Source of the DNA: Xestospongia muta
Lineage: Eukaryota > Porifera > Demospongiae > Haplosclerida > Petrosiidae
Length of the DNA: 64,000 nt
Assembly (NCBI GenBank): GCA_963693285.1
Contig: OY848917.1
Location: 30,019,245 to 30,083,244, forward strand
Direction of reading: 5' to 3'
Shown here piece by piece: positions 1 to 11,939 of the stretch (positions are counted from its first letter, which is position 1; each line of letters begins with the position of its first letter). Made by a program: the position numbers and the translations under genes. The notes below the pieces were generated by a model. It was not told where the DNA came from. It saw nothing but the letters and a program-made list of their open reading frames with translations, and ran no database searches.

Positions 1-904
1 AAGGCAAAGATTCATGTTGAGGCAGATGCTACTCCAAAGTTTTGTAAAGTGTGCCCAGTCCCATATTCGATGAAAGTAAAAATAGAAGAAGAACTTGACA
101 GACTTTTATTGTTAGGCATTTTATAGCCGGTACAATTTTTCAAGTGGGCCACACCAATCGTACCTGTCTTGAAACTTGACCATTCTGTGAGAATTTGTGG
201 TGGTGTTAAGGTCACTGTCAATCCCTTAGCAAAGTTGGATCGCTACCCTATCTCTCGTATAGAAGACCTTTTGGCAACCCTTGGAGGAGGTAAATCATTT
301 ACGAAACTAGATTTGAGTCAAGCAGGATATTCCAGGAGTTGTTGTATATATTGATGACGTCTTAATAATCACAGGCAAGACAAACGAAGACCATTTGCAG
401 TCGTTAGAGACGGTATTAAAACAGATGGAGGATGCTGGGATGTTATTGAAAAAAGACAAGTGTTGTTTTATGACTAAGTCAGTATCATACCTTGGGCATA
501 TCATTGATGCAGAGGAATTACACCCTACCGAAGAGAAGCTACAAGCTATTCGAGATGCCCCCAGCCCTAATAACTTAACTCAATTGAAATCATATTTAGG
601 GCTCCTGTCATATTATGGCAGATTTTTACCTAATTTGTCAAATGTTCTTTCTCCTTTATATAGGTTACTCAGAAGGCAGACTCCATGGACACGGTCCAAA
701 ACAGAAGAAGAAACGTTTCAGAACTCTAAGAAACTGTTGATGTCATCCAAGCTATTAGTCCATTTTGACCCATCTCTTGAATTAATATTAGTGTGTGATG
801 CATCCAACTATGGTATTGGAGCTGTTCTAGCACATCGTCTACCAGATGGTTCGGTTTCACATCTTGTACTCTCACAGAAACCGAAAAAAGTATTCTTAAC
901 TTGA
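1..904 (+). pseudogene. Reverse transcriptase / RNase H remnant of gypsy element 1
   Basis: Frame 1 (1-330) reads the RT fingers, with the DRYPISRIEDLL and FTKLDLSQA motifs, but has an in-frame TAG at 124-126. From about 332 the reading moves to frame 2 with the catalytic YIDD motif, the thumb (YLGHII, SYLGLLSYYGRFLPNLS) and the start of RNase H (LVCDASNYGIGAVL). The stretch normally between SQAY and YIDD (about 80 residues, including the LPFG-type motif) is absent, so the two parts were joined by a deletion near 328-331. A degenerate RNase H continuation (AAGRIQRWALTLANYKYKI) can be followed to about 1100 with further stops. Confidence 0.9.
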
Positions 905-1429
905 AAGAAAAGGACTAGCATATATATTTTGAATTAAAAAGTTTCATTCATATTTATTTCGACATCCCTTTACTATTTACACAAATAATTTACCTTTGAT
1001 GTCGCTCTTTTGTGAAAAACGAGCTGTACCTGTGCAAGCTGCAGGACGAATTCAGAGATGGGCACTGACTCTTGCAAATTACAAATACAAGATAGTAAGT
1101 ATTTCGTCCAACACATAAGCATAGTAATGCTGATGCTCTAAGCAGATTACCGAGTCCTACAACGTCAATGGAAGAACCGGTACCAACTGAATTAATATTA
1201 TTAATGGAAGCAATAAAAAAATGCCAATTACTGGAGAGAGTATCAAGGATTGGACACAGAAGGATCCAACCTTATCTTCTATCTACAAGTACATACAAAA
1301 TGGCTGACCAACCAGTGTCCAGAAGAGCTAAAACAATTTTTGAGATGGAAGTCAGAGCTATCGACCATGAATGGTTGTATATTATTTGGATCAAGGGTCT
1401 TAGTACCACCACCAGGGAGGAAGTAGTTG

Positions 1430-2471
1430 TTATTGGAATTACACCAAGGACATCCAGGAATTAATAGAATGAAAAGTCTTGCACGAATGTATCTTTGGTG
1501 ACCTGGAATGGACTCAGAGATAGAAAAATTGGTAAGAGAATGTTCTAAATGTCAAGAGAACCAGAGGGATGTACCATCAGTACCTTTAAGGCTGTGTCTT
1601 TGGCCAAGTAGACCATGGAATAGACTACACATCTACTATGTAGGTCCGTTCATGAACTCCATATTTTTGCTTATTATTGATGCCTACTCCAAATGGGTAG
1701 AGATATTTAAAACTTCAAGTACATCTGCTGCCACTATTCAATTGTCAAGAAGCTGTTTGCTCGATTTGGTATTCCTCAAACGATTGTGTCAGATAGTGGT
1801 AGCTGCTCACAAGTAGCAAATTTGAAGAGTTTCTCAAGCTAAATGGTATTGCTCATTTATTGACAGCATCGTACCATCCTCAATAAAATGGCTTTGCTGA
1901 AAGAATGGTTCAAGCCTTCAAATGTGGAATTAAAAAATTATCTGAAGGTACAGTAGACTTGAAATTAGCTAGATTCTTATTTAACCATCGAATAACCCCT
2001 CACAGTACTACAGGCATGTCTCCCTCAGAGTTAATGTTTGGCAGACAATTAAATACTCGTTTTGATTTATTACAACGCCAGTTGGACTCTAAAGTTGTCA
2101 AAAGACAGTAAAAACAAAAGCAGTTGTTTGATAGACATACAAAGGACAGAGATTTTGTTATTGGTGATCTTGTGTATGTACGTAATTTTTCGAAAGAGAC
2201 TCCTGTAAAATGGATATCTGGTACTGTTGTAAAACGTTGTGAAAATGTTACTTTTATGGTACATTTAGAAGATTCAAATAATTCTATAAAAAGGCTCAAG
2301 AATCAAATGCATCATTGCATGTCTGATTACTTACCCAAGATCGTAGTCTCAATTGACCAAACGCCTACACCAGTGACACATTCCCATAATGAAAAAAGAT
2401 ATCTGACTAGGAACAGACAACCTCCTCAACTTTTCAGAGGAATTGTGAAATTAAGAGGGGGAGATCTGTAA
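1430..2471 (+). pseudogene. Integrase remnant of gypsy element 1
   Basis: A HHCC-type zinc-binding N-terminus is readable from about 1430 (LHQGHPGINRMKSLARMYLW, then CSKCQ), interrupted by TGA near 1500. The core begins at DAYSKWVEI (about 1678-1704). A frameshift breaks it near 1750-1830. The distal core (FLFNHRITPHSTTGMSPSELMFGRQL) lies at 1970-2050. A TAA at 2109 separates it from the C-terminal basic/GPY-F-like part (FVIGDLVYVRNF) that ends at the stop 2469-2471. These landmarks are typical of Ty3/gypsy integrase; the protein is not intact. Confidence 0.85.
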
Positions 2472-2642
2472 TAACTTGTCATAACTAGTTACAGTTGTAT
2501 TATCTTGTATGGCTTTGATATTATAAAACACATGCATTTCTTGTTAGTAATCAGTTGTTATTCTGTTCGGTTCTGTTCCTTTTGGTTATATTTGTATCAT
2601 GTTATATACTCTCTTTCCTTTTAAGATTATAGAAATATCACA
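2467..2642 (+). repeat. Probable 3' LTR of gypsy element 1
   Basis: Begins with TGTAATAACTTG right after the polypurine tract AAGAGGGGGAGATC and is suggested to end at ...ATATCACA near 2642, just before homology with the 38.2 kb copy starts. The 5' LTR is outside the window, so the right end is an estimate. Confidence 0.55.
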
Positions 2643-3015
2643 AATACCATGAAAGGTTTAAAATACTAAAGAAAATATATAACTTATAAAGTGACTTTGA
2701 AAGATCGTAACATGATTGGAACAGTTAACACTTTGTATTTGTTGTCAGACAGGAGTTAATAAATAAGGGTTAGGATTATCCTAATACCTGCCATTTCTTT
2801 AACTCAAGAGTATTTTTAAAACAAGAGGTTTGAAGGTATGTGTTAATGTAGAACTGACAACATGTCTTTTATGTCACTATAGCTTCAATAAGATTACATG
2901 TGATTACAACCATAGCTGAACAATGATAATATATAGCCATCATTTTCTGTCCATTTCTTATGATTAACTACCATTGTGTACATAACTGAATATGAATACC
3001 TTATATGTCACTGAC

Positions 3016-3114
3016 CTTGTCTGGGACATCCACTTGAACTCCATGGTCTACTAATACTTGGACTACTTTATCATGACCCTCATTACATGCTATGTACAAT
3101 GGAGTCTTGCCATC
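3016..3114 (-). CDS. Gene 1 exon 5, ankyrin repeat
   Basis: 33 codons (DGKTPLYIACNEGHDKVVQV start, VQVDVPDK end), acceptor TTTAG, donor GTCAGTG. Paralogous to 38658-38756. It is the last ANK exon of gene 1 inside the window. Confidence 0.8.
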
Positions 3115-6100
3115 CTAAACACCAAAAAATATTATAACATACTACCACAAACTATATAGCAAAACCATTACTAAGTGATAGTAAAGAACATTCATCCTCT
3201 GTTAGGAAAAAGTTCCTGTTTTCAGGAATTGAGGAAAAGGATAAGGCAGAGGGGAGGTTGGCAGTTCAATAACTTGTTAATTAAATATTTAATAAAAATG
3301 ACAGTGATAGTAAGTCATAACATAGCATTGTTATTTCCATTATTTCAGAAACACACAAATTTTAATAAATACTGTATAAACCTTTATAATCTAAACCATA
3401 ACTAAAAACATTGGCTAAAATCCTAAAAATTGTTGGGGCTACATGTATACATGTGTAGGGAAGAAGAGAGTGGCACAGTACAATGGATTTACAGCGTACG
3501 ATGTATATTGTAGACAAGCACATGAGGTATTCCATCAATCCATGGTTAAATTACAAAGAGAAATTGACATTTTAGCATATTATGGACCATTCATAAGACA
3601 ATGAGACTATACTAATATTACTGACACTTTCATGACATATTTGACACAAATTTCAGAGTCTTAAATCTTATAAAAGTCTACAATAAATCTTTAAAATTTA
3701 AAGTAAGTTTAAGAAAATGTATGAACTAGTTCATGCTAAGGATAGAAATCTTATTATCAAATTTGCCTGAACTTATTAAATCCCTGGAGTTTCCTCTCTC
3801 ACTATGTAGGTAAAAATATTTTAAATCAATATCAAAAAAACTAGGTAAGTACTTAGAGTTGAAAGATCAATGCAAAGTTCACAACAAACATGGATGAGGT
3901 CTGCCTTTAGTTTCTAGACTTATTAATTAATAATAATCTACATATCAAGGGTTTCTCTCTCAAACAACTAAAGCATGAAGTGTATGTTTTAAACAGAGAA
4001 AATCTCTCTAAATAGAACCTTTACAATCTACATCACACATGTTTGAATGTCTATGTCCACATGTCTCATACATGTACATGTACATGTATACAAGATATAC
4101 AAACATATTATTACTACATTGTAATAACATCAATATTGTGATAACATACTTTATTAGCAATATCAGGTTTGGCACCACCTTGTAACAGTAATTGCACTGA
4201 GTTAGAGCGATCAACACTGTTATCACATGACCAATAAATTGGTGTTTTTCCTTCCTATATAATATACAGTAATATTAACATCAAAGACATAATATATCAT
4301 GAATACTTTTACATTATATAAACATTTGTTAGTATATACAAGTACATACATTATATACAACAAGTACTGTATTTTAATGAGGAGGTGAAGTTAAGAGATA
4401 TAACAAGTGAAATATTTATTCATTTTTGTTGCAGTATTGCTATTATCATTGAGGTTGAGGATATAACAACAAAATCCATGAAATAGGAGAGATGTTTATA
4501 ATATCATCTTAAGAACACATAGTACTGTCCTATTCACATAAATACACTGATTAATGATGGAGATTAGATAAATAACCAACTGTGAGTGTTTATTGAATTA
4601 ATTTGTAGAAGGAAGATATCTGATGATGACATTAAAATAATGCTGGGGTTTGTGTGTTTAAGCAATATTTAATAGTAACACTATCTTTGTCTGGTGAATA
4701 TATCTTTACTAATTTTAATATTAGTAACTATCATATATTGTACCTATTGCTAAAATTTAATGTCATAGTGAAAAATTGAACAACTGCTAAAATTAATATA
4801 AAAAGTTGCTAAAATTAGACTTAAAGTAGTTATATGTGGATTGTGTGATAATAAAGTAAACATAGTGATCAGGATATATATAATATTGTATAAACCAATG
4901 GTAAATGTATTGTAAGAATACAAATTTTATGGGAGATTGATTTCCATGTTCTTTTTCAACAGCTACGTACTTAATAATAATAAAATATACCAGCCAAGTT
5001 TAACACACCCCTTTAATTAAAGGTTGGTCTCATTGTTATTTCAATTCTAACAATTCTTGAGATATGGAATAGCACTGTAACAACAATAGTTTAATCTGTA
5101 GATTTGATCTTTGTACACCTGCACTAACTGATCTTTGTTCATGTATTCAATTTTATATTATATGCTATTTAGTGTCAATAACATTAAATCCAAGTTTGTA
5201 TTATGTGGCCAGTTTGCAATATAATTAACTTACATAAACTTTGTGCGTGCAAAATTTAATGTCCACAAATTTTAATAATAATATGAATTTTCAAAAACAT
5301 AAAAACTTAAATCCTTGAATTATTGTATCTTCATGATGAACACAAAGAGACCAAGTTATAGTCAAAACACAAAGTTAACACAAACAGTCTTCAATTAATA
5401 TATTATACATTATACATACTTCAATTACAGTGACAATATGAAAGGCACTAAAGTGCCGAACCTCGCTGTAGTTTCTAAGTTATTTATAAATTCTATGCCA
5501 GCTTAGGCCCAGCTATGATGTTGTTATTGCAAGAAAATTTATTAACATTCCAGAAGGTGTGGTTATAAAATGGCAAGCTTTGTCATTCTGTATATGCTCA
5601 TTAATTGTTGCTTGATTTCTAGCTTTGCCATGTTTGTGAAGCAGTAACTGAATAAGTGATAGTATCATTCAATTCCCAAGCAAGATTAAGTGCTACTTTC
5701 GTGATGAAAAGTTTCTCTGAGTCTTTACATGACCCTTTAAAATCTATCAATATTTCATATACAAAATTTATTGTAACTTGAAGATGAAACCTTCTTTGGA
5801 AACGTCCCGTGGTACAAATATAAATCGATATATTATCTGTTAGTAGCAGTCTTTTCAGTGCTTGGAGACGTTTCCTGAATGCGTTACTTCGCTCCAAGTC
5901 CACAAAACATTTTTCAGAACTTTTCTAACGATTACTTCGACCAACGGCCTTCTGTCTTGCTGATCCGTATTCCTCTGAGATTGTTTACAACATACTAAAA
6001 AATCTCCACGTTAAGTTTTTTACTTTTCGAGAAACGGCACTTGACCTCTGCAGCCTGAAAAAATCTATCAATATTTCATATACAAAATTTATTGTAACTT

Positions 6101-9100
6101 GAAGATGAAACCTTCTTTGGAAACGTCCCGTGGTACAAATATGAATCGATATATTATCTATTAGTAGCAGTCTTTTCAGTGCTTGGAGACGTTTCCTGAA
6201 TGCGTTACTTCGCTCCAAGTCCACAAAACATTTTTCAGAACTTTTCTAACGATTACTTCGACCAACGGCCTTCTGTCTTGCTGATCCGTATTCCTCTGAG
6301 ATTGTTTACAACATACTAAAAAATCTCCACGTTAAGTTTTTTACTTTTCGAGAAACGGCACTTGACCTCTGCAGTCTGAAAATTCTTTTGCGAGTTTTAA
6401 GTTTCTGTTTTCCTTGACGATGTTCTTGACACTACTGTTGTAAAGTCCACATGCTTTTCTATTCGTTGCTAAACGTTGGTAGCTGCTAATGCTTCAGTTG
6501 CCAAGTTATAGCAGTTCAAAAAAAACAGGCAGTGCAGACACACACACACACACACACACACAAACAGACTACAGTACCCTCGCTATGCGCCCACGCACAG
6601 CGAGGTTAATAATACTACAAACAATAGTTCACTGTATTAGTCATATGTAACAATATGGAGTATAATAGACATGTACTTATCATATATTTATAATATAACT
6701 ACATGTACTAGAATAATTTATAATATATAATGTAAATACTCACCTCATCTTGTATATTAGGGTCTGCACCAATACCAAGTAAATAACTAATGACATGATT
6801 CTGTCCATAATAAGCAGCATTATGTAATATGGTCCAGCCATACTAAATAGAGACAGACAAACATCATATAATATAATCCCATTGTATTAAACCTACATGT
6901 ACTTTTTACATAATACAATTTGTAGATATCAGGTTCATATAACACAATCATTTGTACATAAAACACAGTCACTTATATAATATAGATCTCTTTTTCAGAT
7001 AACTGTGACATCATTTACAATTTAGTTCAATGTGATGCCATTTCGATACCTTGTACTACAAAACTGGTATCACTATTACTATGAATATTATTTTTAACCA
7101 TCTTTTATATTGTGACAGGATTTTTCTATAGTGGAATGTCCAAATAGCAGATACCATAGAGACAAGTGTCCTTTATAGAGAGATGTCTTTAGCTCAGAGG
7201 TTTAAACAAAATATTTACAAATATATCTACATATATGCTTGCTTTACTGATCATCTTTACTTTCAAATTAACTTCAACATCTCTTCTAAGGACAAAATAA
7301 GCTTAAACAAATGAAATTAAGAAAGAGAAACTGTAAAAATCATTTACAAATTCATACATTACATATACTAAGGTCACTGGGAATATACTAGACACACCCA
7401 CTGTCTGTTATAAGAGGTAACATTGTATGTAATAGAAATTTCTGGAGTTAGAAAAGTATCATCATTTAAAAACAAAAGTGTCTCAATTTGAGAGGGTGCA
7501 CTTCCATTACAGCCAAAGTAATTGTCTGTGGTGTCTACTATTGATAAAGGCAATCATTGGAGGTTCACTATATATCATGTATAGTTTACTTCAAAAGCAG
7601 TACAAAGCTTTGGATTTTAACAAAATACTCTCTATTTGTTAGTAGTTAAAAGCAATGATAACTTAATAGAGTGACCACTGTATCATGTGATATAACTTGT
7701 AACAGTAGACTCAGTACTTTAGACTCTAATATGTAATAACAAGAACTTACTACTTTATTGTTAAACAATGTCTATATGTCAGTAGTTATTATATGGTTGA
7801 TATGTACTTACTTCTTCATCTATAGCATTAGCATGAACAGAACCATCTTCTATGGCATTCTTTATTACATCAAGATCACCTTTTTCAGCTGCATTATAAA
7901 GAGAACTCTCCTAATAAAGAGAGACACATTATACATTAAATAACTGATAGTAGTATATTAGAAATATATCAGAGATATATATTACTAGACAACATAGATG
8001 ATATGTAATCAATACATGTATCCATGTATATAATGTACATGTACTTTATTTATAGTCTACTCCTATTTTATCTACTAATATTTAACTGATAATAACATGT
8101 ACTAACATAATACAAGTTTACTTCAACATCATATAACATCATTTAGACAGTTATATAGTGACAATAAATTAAATAATAAGACTGTAGAGTTAATAACATT
8201 ATTATTACATTAATTAGTTTAGTGAGGAATTCTAACTAAAACTATTTTGTATGCTATGAATATCATTAATATTTTGGGTGTCCTCCAAAGGGCGTGTCAA
8301 TAACATTATTTATTATGTTATATACTTTAGTGAGGAATTCTAATTAAGACTATTTTGTATGCTATGAATATCATTAATAATTTGGGTGTCCTCCAAAGGG
8401 CGTGTCAATAACATTATTTATTATATTATATACTTTAGTGAGGAATTCTAATTAAGACTATTTTGTATGCTATGAATATCATTAATAATTTGGGTGTCCT
8501 CCAAAGGGCGTGTCAATAACATTATTTATTATATTATATACTTTAGTGAGGAATTCTAATTAAGACTATTTTGTATGCTATGAATATCATTAATAATTTG
8601 GGTGTCCTCCAAAGGGCGTGTCAATAACATTATTTATTATATTATATACTTTAGTGAGGAATTCTAATTAAGACTATTTTGTATGGTATGAAATTATTAA
8701 TATATTGGGTGTCCTCCAAAGGGTGTCAATAACATATCATACAATATCTTAGACTACATATTAACAATATAACTGTCTATTTCTATATATTATTATTCTA
8801 TTGTTCTATGTAACTATTATCTAATACTACATGTAGTAATCACTGTCTCTATAATAATAGACCTAATATCAGAGTGTCTTTATTATCAGTACTAGTTTAA
8901 TGTAACATCACTTGTATCACATACTGTCAAACTGTGAACTCAAACATACTAACATTGAACTATCACTATATAACAATGTATATCTACTAAGTCAATGAAG
9001 TTAGTGACTGTAGTAATAGATCAGTATATACTCCTATAGTCACATATACTAGGATCAGTAAATGGTTCATACTATTAACACAACAGATATATATATATAC

Positions 9101-9137
9101 TGCACTCACTTACCAGTTTCATAGAAGGTACAGCCAT
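3016..9137 (-). CDS. Gene 1: ankyrin-repeat protein, 5' part of an ANK-Roc-COR-death paralogue
   Basis: Five exons are readable on the minus strand: 9114-9137 (start, MAVPSMKL), 7812-7910, 6744-6842, 4150-4254 and 3016-3114. The coding lengths are 24, 99, 99, 105 and 99 nt, all phase 0, so the frame is preserved throughout. Each internal exon encodes one ankyrin repeat (TPLY/TxLH...A, G-H/N, LLL..GA..). Donors are GTAAGT, GTGAGT, GTATG and GTCAGT; acceptors are ATTAG, TTTAG or ATATAG. The five exons match the first five of gene 2 one to one. Further ANK exons, the Roc GTPase and the death region should lie beyond base 1, on the far side of a gypsy insertion. Whether the gene still splices across that insertion cannot be seen. 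Role inferred: intracellular scaffold/signalling protein binding partners through ANK repeats. Confidence 0.75.
4150..4254 (-). CDS. Gene 1 exon 4, ankyrin repeat
   Basis: 35 codons (EGKTPIYWSCD start, GGAKPDIANK end), acceptor ATATAG, donor GTATGTT. Paralogous to 39859-39960, which is one codon shorter. Confidence 0.8.
5741..6382. repeat. Tandem duplication of about 321 bp inside the insertion
   Basis: 5741-6061 and 6062-6382 are near-identical direct copies, from AATCTATCAATATTTCATAT to CTGCAG(C/T)CTGAAAA, with only a few substitutions visible. Confidence 0.85.
6537..6562. repeat. (CA)n microsatellite
   Basis: About 13 uninterrupted CA dinucleotides near the right end of the insertion. 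Confidence 0.9.
6744..6842 (-). CDS. Gene 1 exon 3, ankyrin repeat
   Basis: 33 codons (YGWTILHNAAYYGQNHVISY start, GADPNIQDE end), acceptor ATTTAG, donor GTGAGT. Paralogous to 40827-40925. Confidence 0.8.
7812..7910 (-). CDS. Gene 1 exon 2, ANK-like N-terminal repeat
   Basis: 33 codons, beginning ESSLYNAAEKGDLDVIKNAI. Flanked by ATTAG acceptor and GTAAGT donor. Matches gene 2 exon 41942-42043, which is one codon longer. Confidence 0.75.
8221..8735. repeat. 108-bp minisatellite, five units
   Basis: Units begin AGTGAGGAATTCTAA at 8221, 8329, 8437, 8545 and 8653, with an exact spacing of 108 bp; the fifth is slightly diverged and shortened. The paralogous site at about 42355-42440 holds a single unit, so the array expanded in copy A (or contracted in copy B). 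It lies in the first intron of gene 1. No coding content. Confidence 0.9.
9114..9137 (-). CDS. Gene 1 exon 1 (start codon exon)
   Basis: Eight codons, ATG to CTG, followed by GTAAGTGAG. The ATG was chosen because gene 2 has the same eight-codon exon with one change (K to E at residue 7) at 42815-42838. No upstream in-frame exon was recognised. Confidence 0.7.
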
Positions 9138-9321
9138 TATACTAACTAATTTTCTCTCAGAATATTAGGTTTGAAAGAATTTATTTCAAACAAATCAGTA
9201 CACTAAAAAAGCAACCAAAATAAAGAGACTTATATAGACTAATTAACAATATTCATACATGATGTAATGCATGATGCACTAACTAACAGAACAAAAAACA
9301 ACACCATATAAGGTAAAACTA

Positions 9322-9528
9322 CTACGATAACGATGTAGGAGAAGAGCCAGTAGGCTGAATAGGAATACCAATCCTGCCTGTTAGACGAACTCTGCAATGA
9401 AATACAGGAGGTGAGATCTGTGTAGGAATCTTCATGACATCTCTCTGCCTAGGCTTAGGTAGAGAGCCCAAAGCATTATCTCTGTTAGTCTGACGACAAT
9501 AGCGAGCTTCTTTCGAGTCTGAACGTCT
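9322..9528 (-). other. Unassigned coding-like fragment, 68 codons plus stop
   Basis: An open minus-strand frame free of ATG start reads from AGACGTTCAGACTCG down to TAG at 9322-9324, rich in R, P and S, with ...ISPPVFHCRVRLTGRIGIPI near the end. The region is much less AT-rich than its surroundings and is missing from the matching place in copy B (after 42838), so it arrived or was lost on one copy. I do not recognise a family; a transposon-derived piece is likely. Confidence 0.3.
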
Positions 9529-10109
9529 AGGCTAACGACGATATGTGGTCAAATTGTGTTTGTTAGATTTACAACAATTGGTTTGTTCTGTCTCAAGTGT
9601 TAAGTACTGCCTGTTTAATTGTACCATTTGTTCAAGTAAACATTAAACAAGACTACCTTTTCTCCTACCTCTATCATCAAGGCTATAGTTGCAATCTAGT
9701 TCATTTTAAAAACCTTTTCTTTCAGATGTAGTTGGTTCCATATCAATAGTACGTTCAGGTCTGAAGATATAGATTCTGATAAAAGGACCCGTCCATTTAT
9801 TTTCACCTTATCATACATTATAAATGATAAAGTATATAGTTACTAGTAATATAATACTAGATTAGTTTATCATATTAATATAATAGAGAGGAACTGATAA
9901 TGATATATTTATTGTTTTCTATTACAATAGACATATCACTATATTAGATATTACTATATTATTTCTAATATTAATATGATATGTATCATTTTAATAATAG
10001 AGATAATATCTTGTACTTATAATATGATATATTGATTTTATATTATGTCACTTACTTTCTTTTAACTTGTCATGATATACTATTGAGTGATAATGTACTC
10101 TCTAGTCTA

Positions 10110-10135
10110 AGGAGGGAGAAAGAGAGAAAGAGAAG

Positions 10136-10199
<64 letters not shown>
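10110..10199. repeat. (GA)n low-complexity tract
   Basis: Long AG/GA dinucleotide run preceded by imperfect GGAGA/AAGAGA units. Copy B has only a short remnant at about 43591-43602. The open frame across it is an artefact of the repeat. Confidence 0.9.
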
Positions 10200-10201
<2 letters not shown>

Positions 10202-11930
10202 AGTCATATACATGCATAAAGTACTCTAAGTACATGTATCTATCATAACATGTATTAGTACTCTATTATATAAAGTACTTTATAAGTACTGTTTACATGT
10301 TAGTGGTTTTGTGGGTGTGTTTAAATAAGTCACTTAAGTCATTGTGGTAACACTACATTGTATAGTGTAGATAATACACATAATGATTATACAATACTTA
10401 TATTTACTCAAGCTCATATTAACACACTCATTGATACTAGCTATCCCCAGTATAATAACATATATTATGTGTCAGTTTTAGTTAATATATAAATGCACTA
10501 TAAATGGAAAAATATGAGTATATAACTACAGTCATAGCTATGGTCATATAGTTACTAATAGATCTTAACTGAACAATCAGGAAATTAAATTTTTCAAGTC
10601 TTATACTCATGATCACTAGACTGGACCAGTGGAACAGACTGGTTCAATAATGTTAATAAAAACTATTAGTGAAATAGCTTGAAAGTTTTGTTTAATATAT
10701 TAGACTTTCATTTACAGTTAATAAATTATTGATCTAATTTTGTTCCTGCATGTATAAACTTTATTTGCATTGATAAAAATAGACTTTTCTTTACTGGAAA
10801 TAAGCTTTTAATTCAGTCTTATAAGTTACCATAAAGTCACATCTCTTTCTTTATACAGCATTATAGTATTTAGCTATAACACTATACAGTATCTACAATA
10901 TAAGATATGTATTCTGTGTTTCCTTTTGTAAATTGTATTTTCTTGATTTCTGTACCACTACCTATTTGTTGTAGTCCCAGTAATGTGGTTAAACAGAGTT
11001 TCCTTGCTCCAAAGACATACATTACCTAAAATTGTAATTGTCTCTTGTTTGTTTTAAATGATATGTTTTACTATAATAATATTAATTTAGAATTTTAAAT
11101 GTTAAATATTCTGAACTGAAAGTTCAGTTCATTCCACTAGTCCAGTCCAGTGATTGTTGATAGCCTCAAAAGTCATATTATATATTATTATTATTTAGTA
11201 TAATATGTACATGTAATACATGTAATATTAATATATGTATTACATGTACTATATATTACTAATACATCTATTACAACTACTGTATAGTAGTGTTATGTAG
11301 TATAACACTGAGTGTGAGTCTTTTATCTTTGCATTTTAGATCTAGATATAGTACTGAGTGATATATTGTAGTGTTTATTGACATTACATTAGCTATAAGA
11401 TCATACTACAAACTGATCATTACAAAAACTAATTCATTCAATGCCTGTACTGTACCCAAGAACAATACAGGCAATGAAAAGTATTAATCAAGAATAGATA
11501 ACTGTTCATCTCTTGTTAATTGGTTAAAAGTCTCAATAAAGAGAGTACGAATGAACAAAAATAATTGGATGTCCTAGCAAATGGAATTGAGAAGGTTCCA
11601 GAGGACCAAGTAGAAAATATAGAAATGTTTACATAAGATACTTGGTGGTGTATAACACATTATTTGTGGTATTTTATCTATAGGGAAACTTTGATATTAG
11701 TACAACAGGAACACAGGAAGAGTACATCTAAGATTAATAGTGTCCTGTTATAGTGACACTTGTCCCACCAATGTAGACAAAATCTTGTAGTCAAATAAAT
11801 GAGTCTTTTCAGGTATTTATCATCCTTCTTTAAATATGGATATAAAATGGGGCTAAGCATATTAACATAACTTTTTTGTTAAATTAAGTGTTAGACACTG
11901 ATGACTAACATAGGAAACTAACATACTGAC
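10200..11930. other. Non-coding intergenic stretch
   Basis: AT-rich sequence with many TACATGTA-type palindromes and no coding frame that I can support. It is paralogous to about 43620-46030, which contains extra repeat copies and a roughly 200-bp insertion near 45320-45510. Confidence 0.6.
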
Positions 11931-11939
11931 ATCATTTTC

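Larger units (their letters stand above)
1..2642 (+). mobile_element. Ty3/gypsy LTR retrotransposon, decayed, 5' end outside window
   Basis: Pol-type coding pieces follow the Ty3/gypsy order on the plus strand: reverse transcriptase, RNase H, zinc-binding integrase N-terminus, integrase core and a C-terminal GPY/F-like segment. They end in a purine-rich tract (2451-2466) and a probable 3' LTR. The frame is broken by stops and frameshifts, and a block of the RT palm is missing, so it cannot be active. From about 2650 onward the sequence matches 38195 onward, where no such element is present, so it inserted in gene 1's downstream intron or flank on this copy only. It is a different family from the 17605-22142 element. 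Confidence 0.9.
5440..6607. mobile_element. Insertion with AACCTCGCTG terminal inverted repeats, only in copy A
   Basis: Comparison with the paralogous intron at about 40690 shows an extra block of about 1.17 kb here. It carries AACCTCGCTG at 5459-5468 and the reverse complement CAGCGAGGTT at 6598-6607, and a short palindrome (GGCACTAAAGTGCC) at its left edge. It holds a 321-bp internal duplication and a CA microsatellite. Two similar minus-strand reading frames of 94 and 79 codons start with the same residues (MDLERSNAFRKRLQALKRLL) but match no family I recognise. Best guess: a non-autonomous DNA element; the exact ends are uncertain by about 20 bp. Confidence 0.65.

Noticed and set aside
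4060..4095. ACATGTACATGT palindromic run as a regulatory site
   Set aside because: Such TACATGTA words occur throughout this AT-rich sequence and show no positional link to gene starts.
10032..10229. 65-codon frame with a long alternating Arg-Glu run
   Set aside because: It is the translation of a GA microsatellite and has no homologous frame in copy B.
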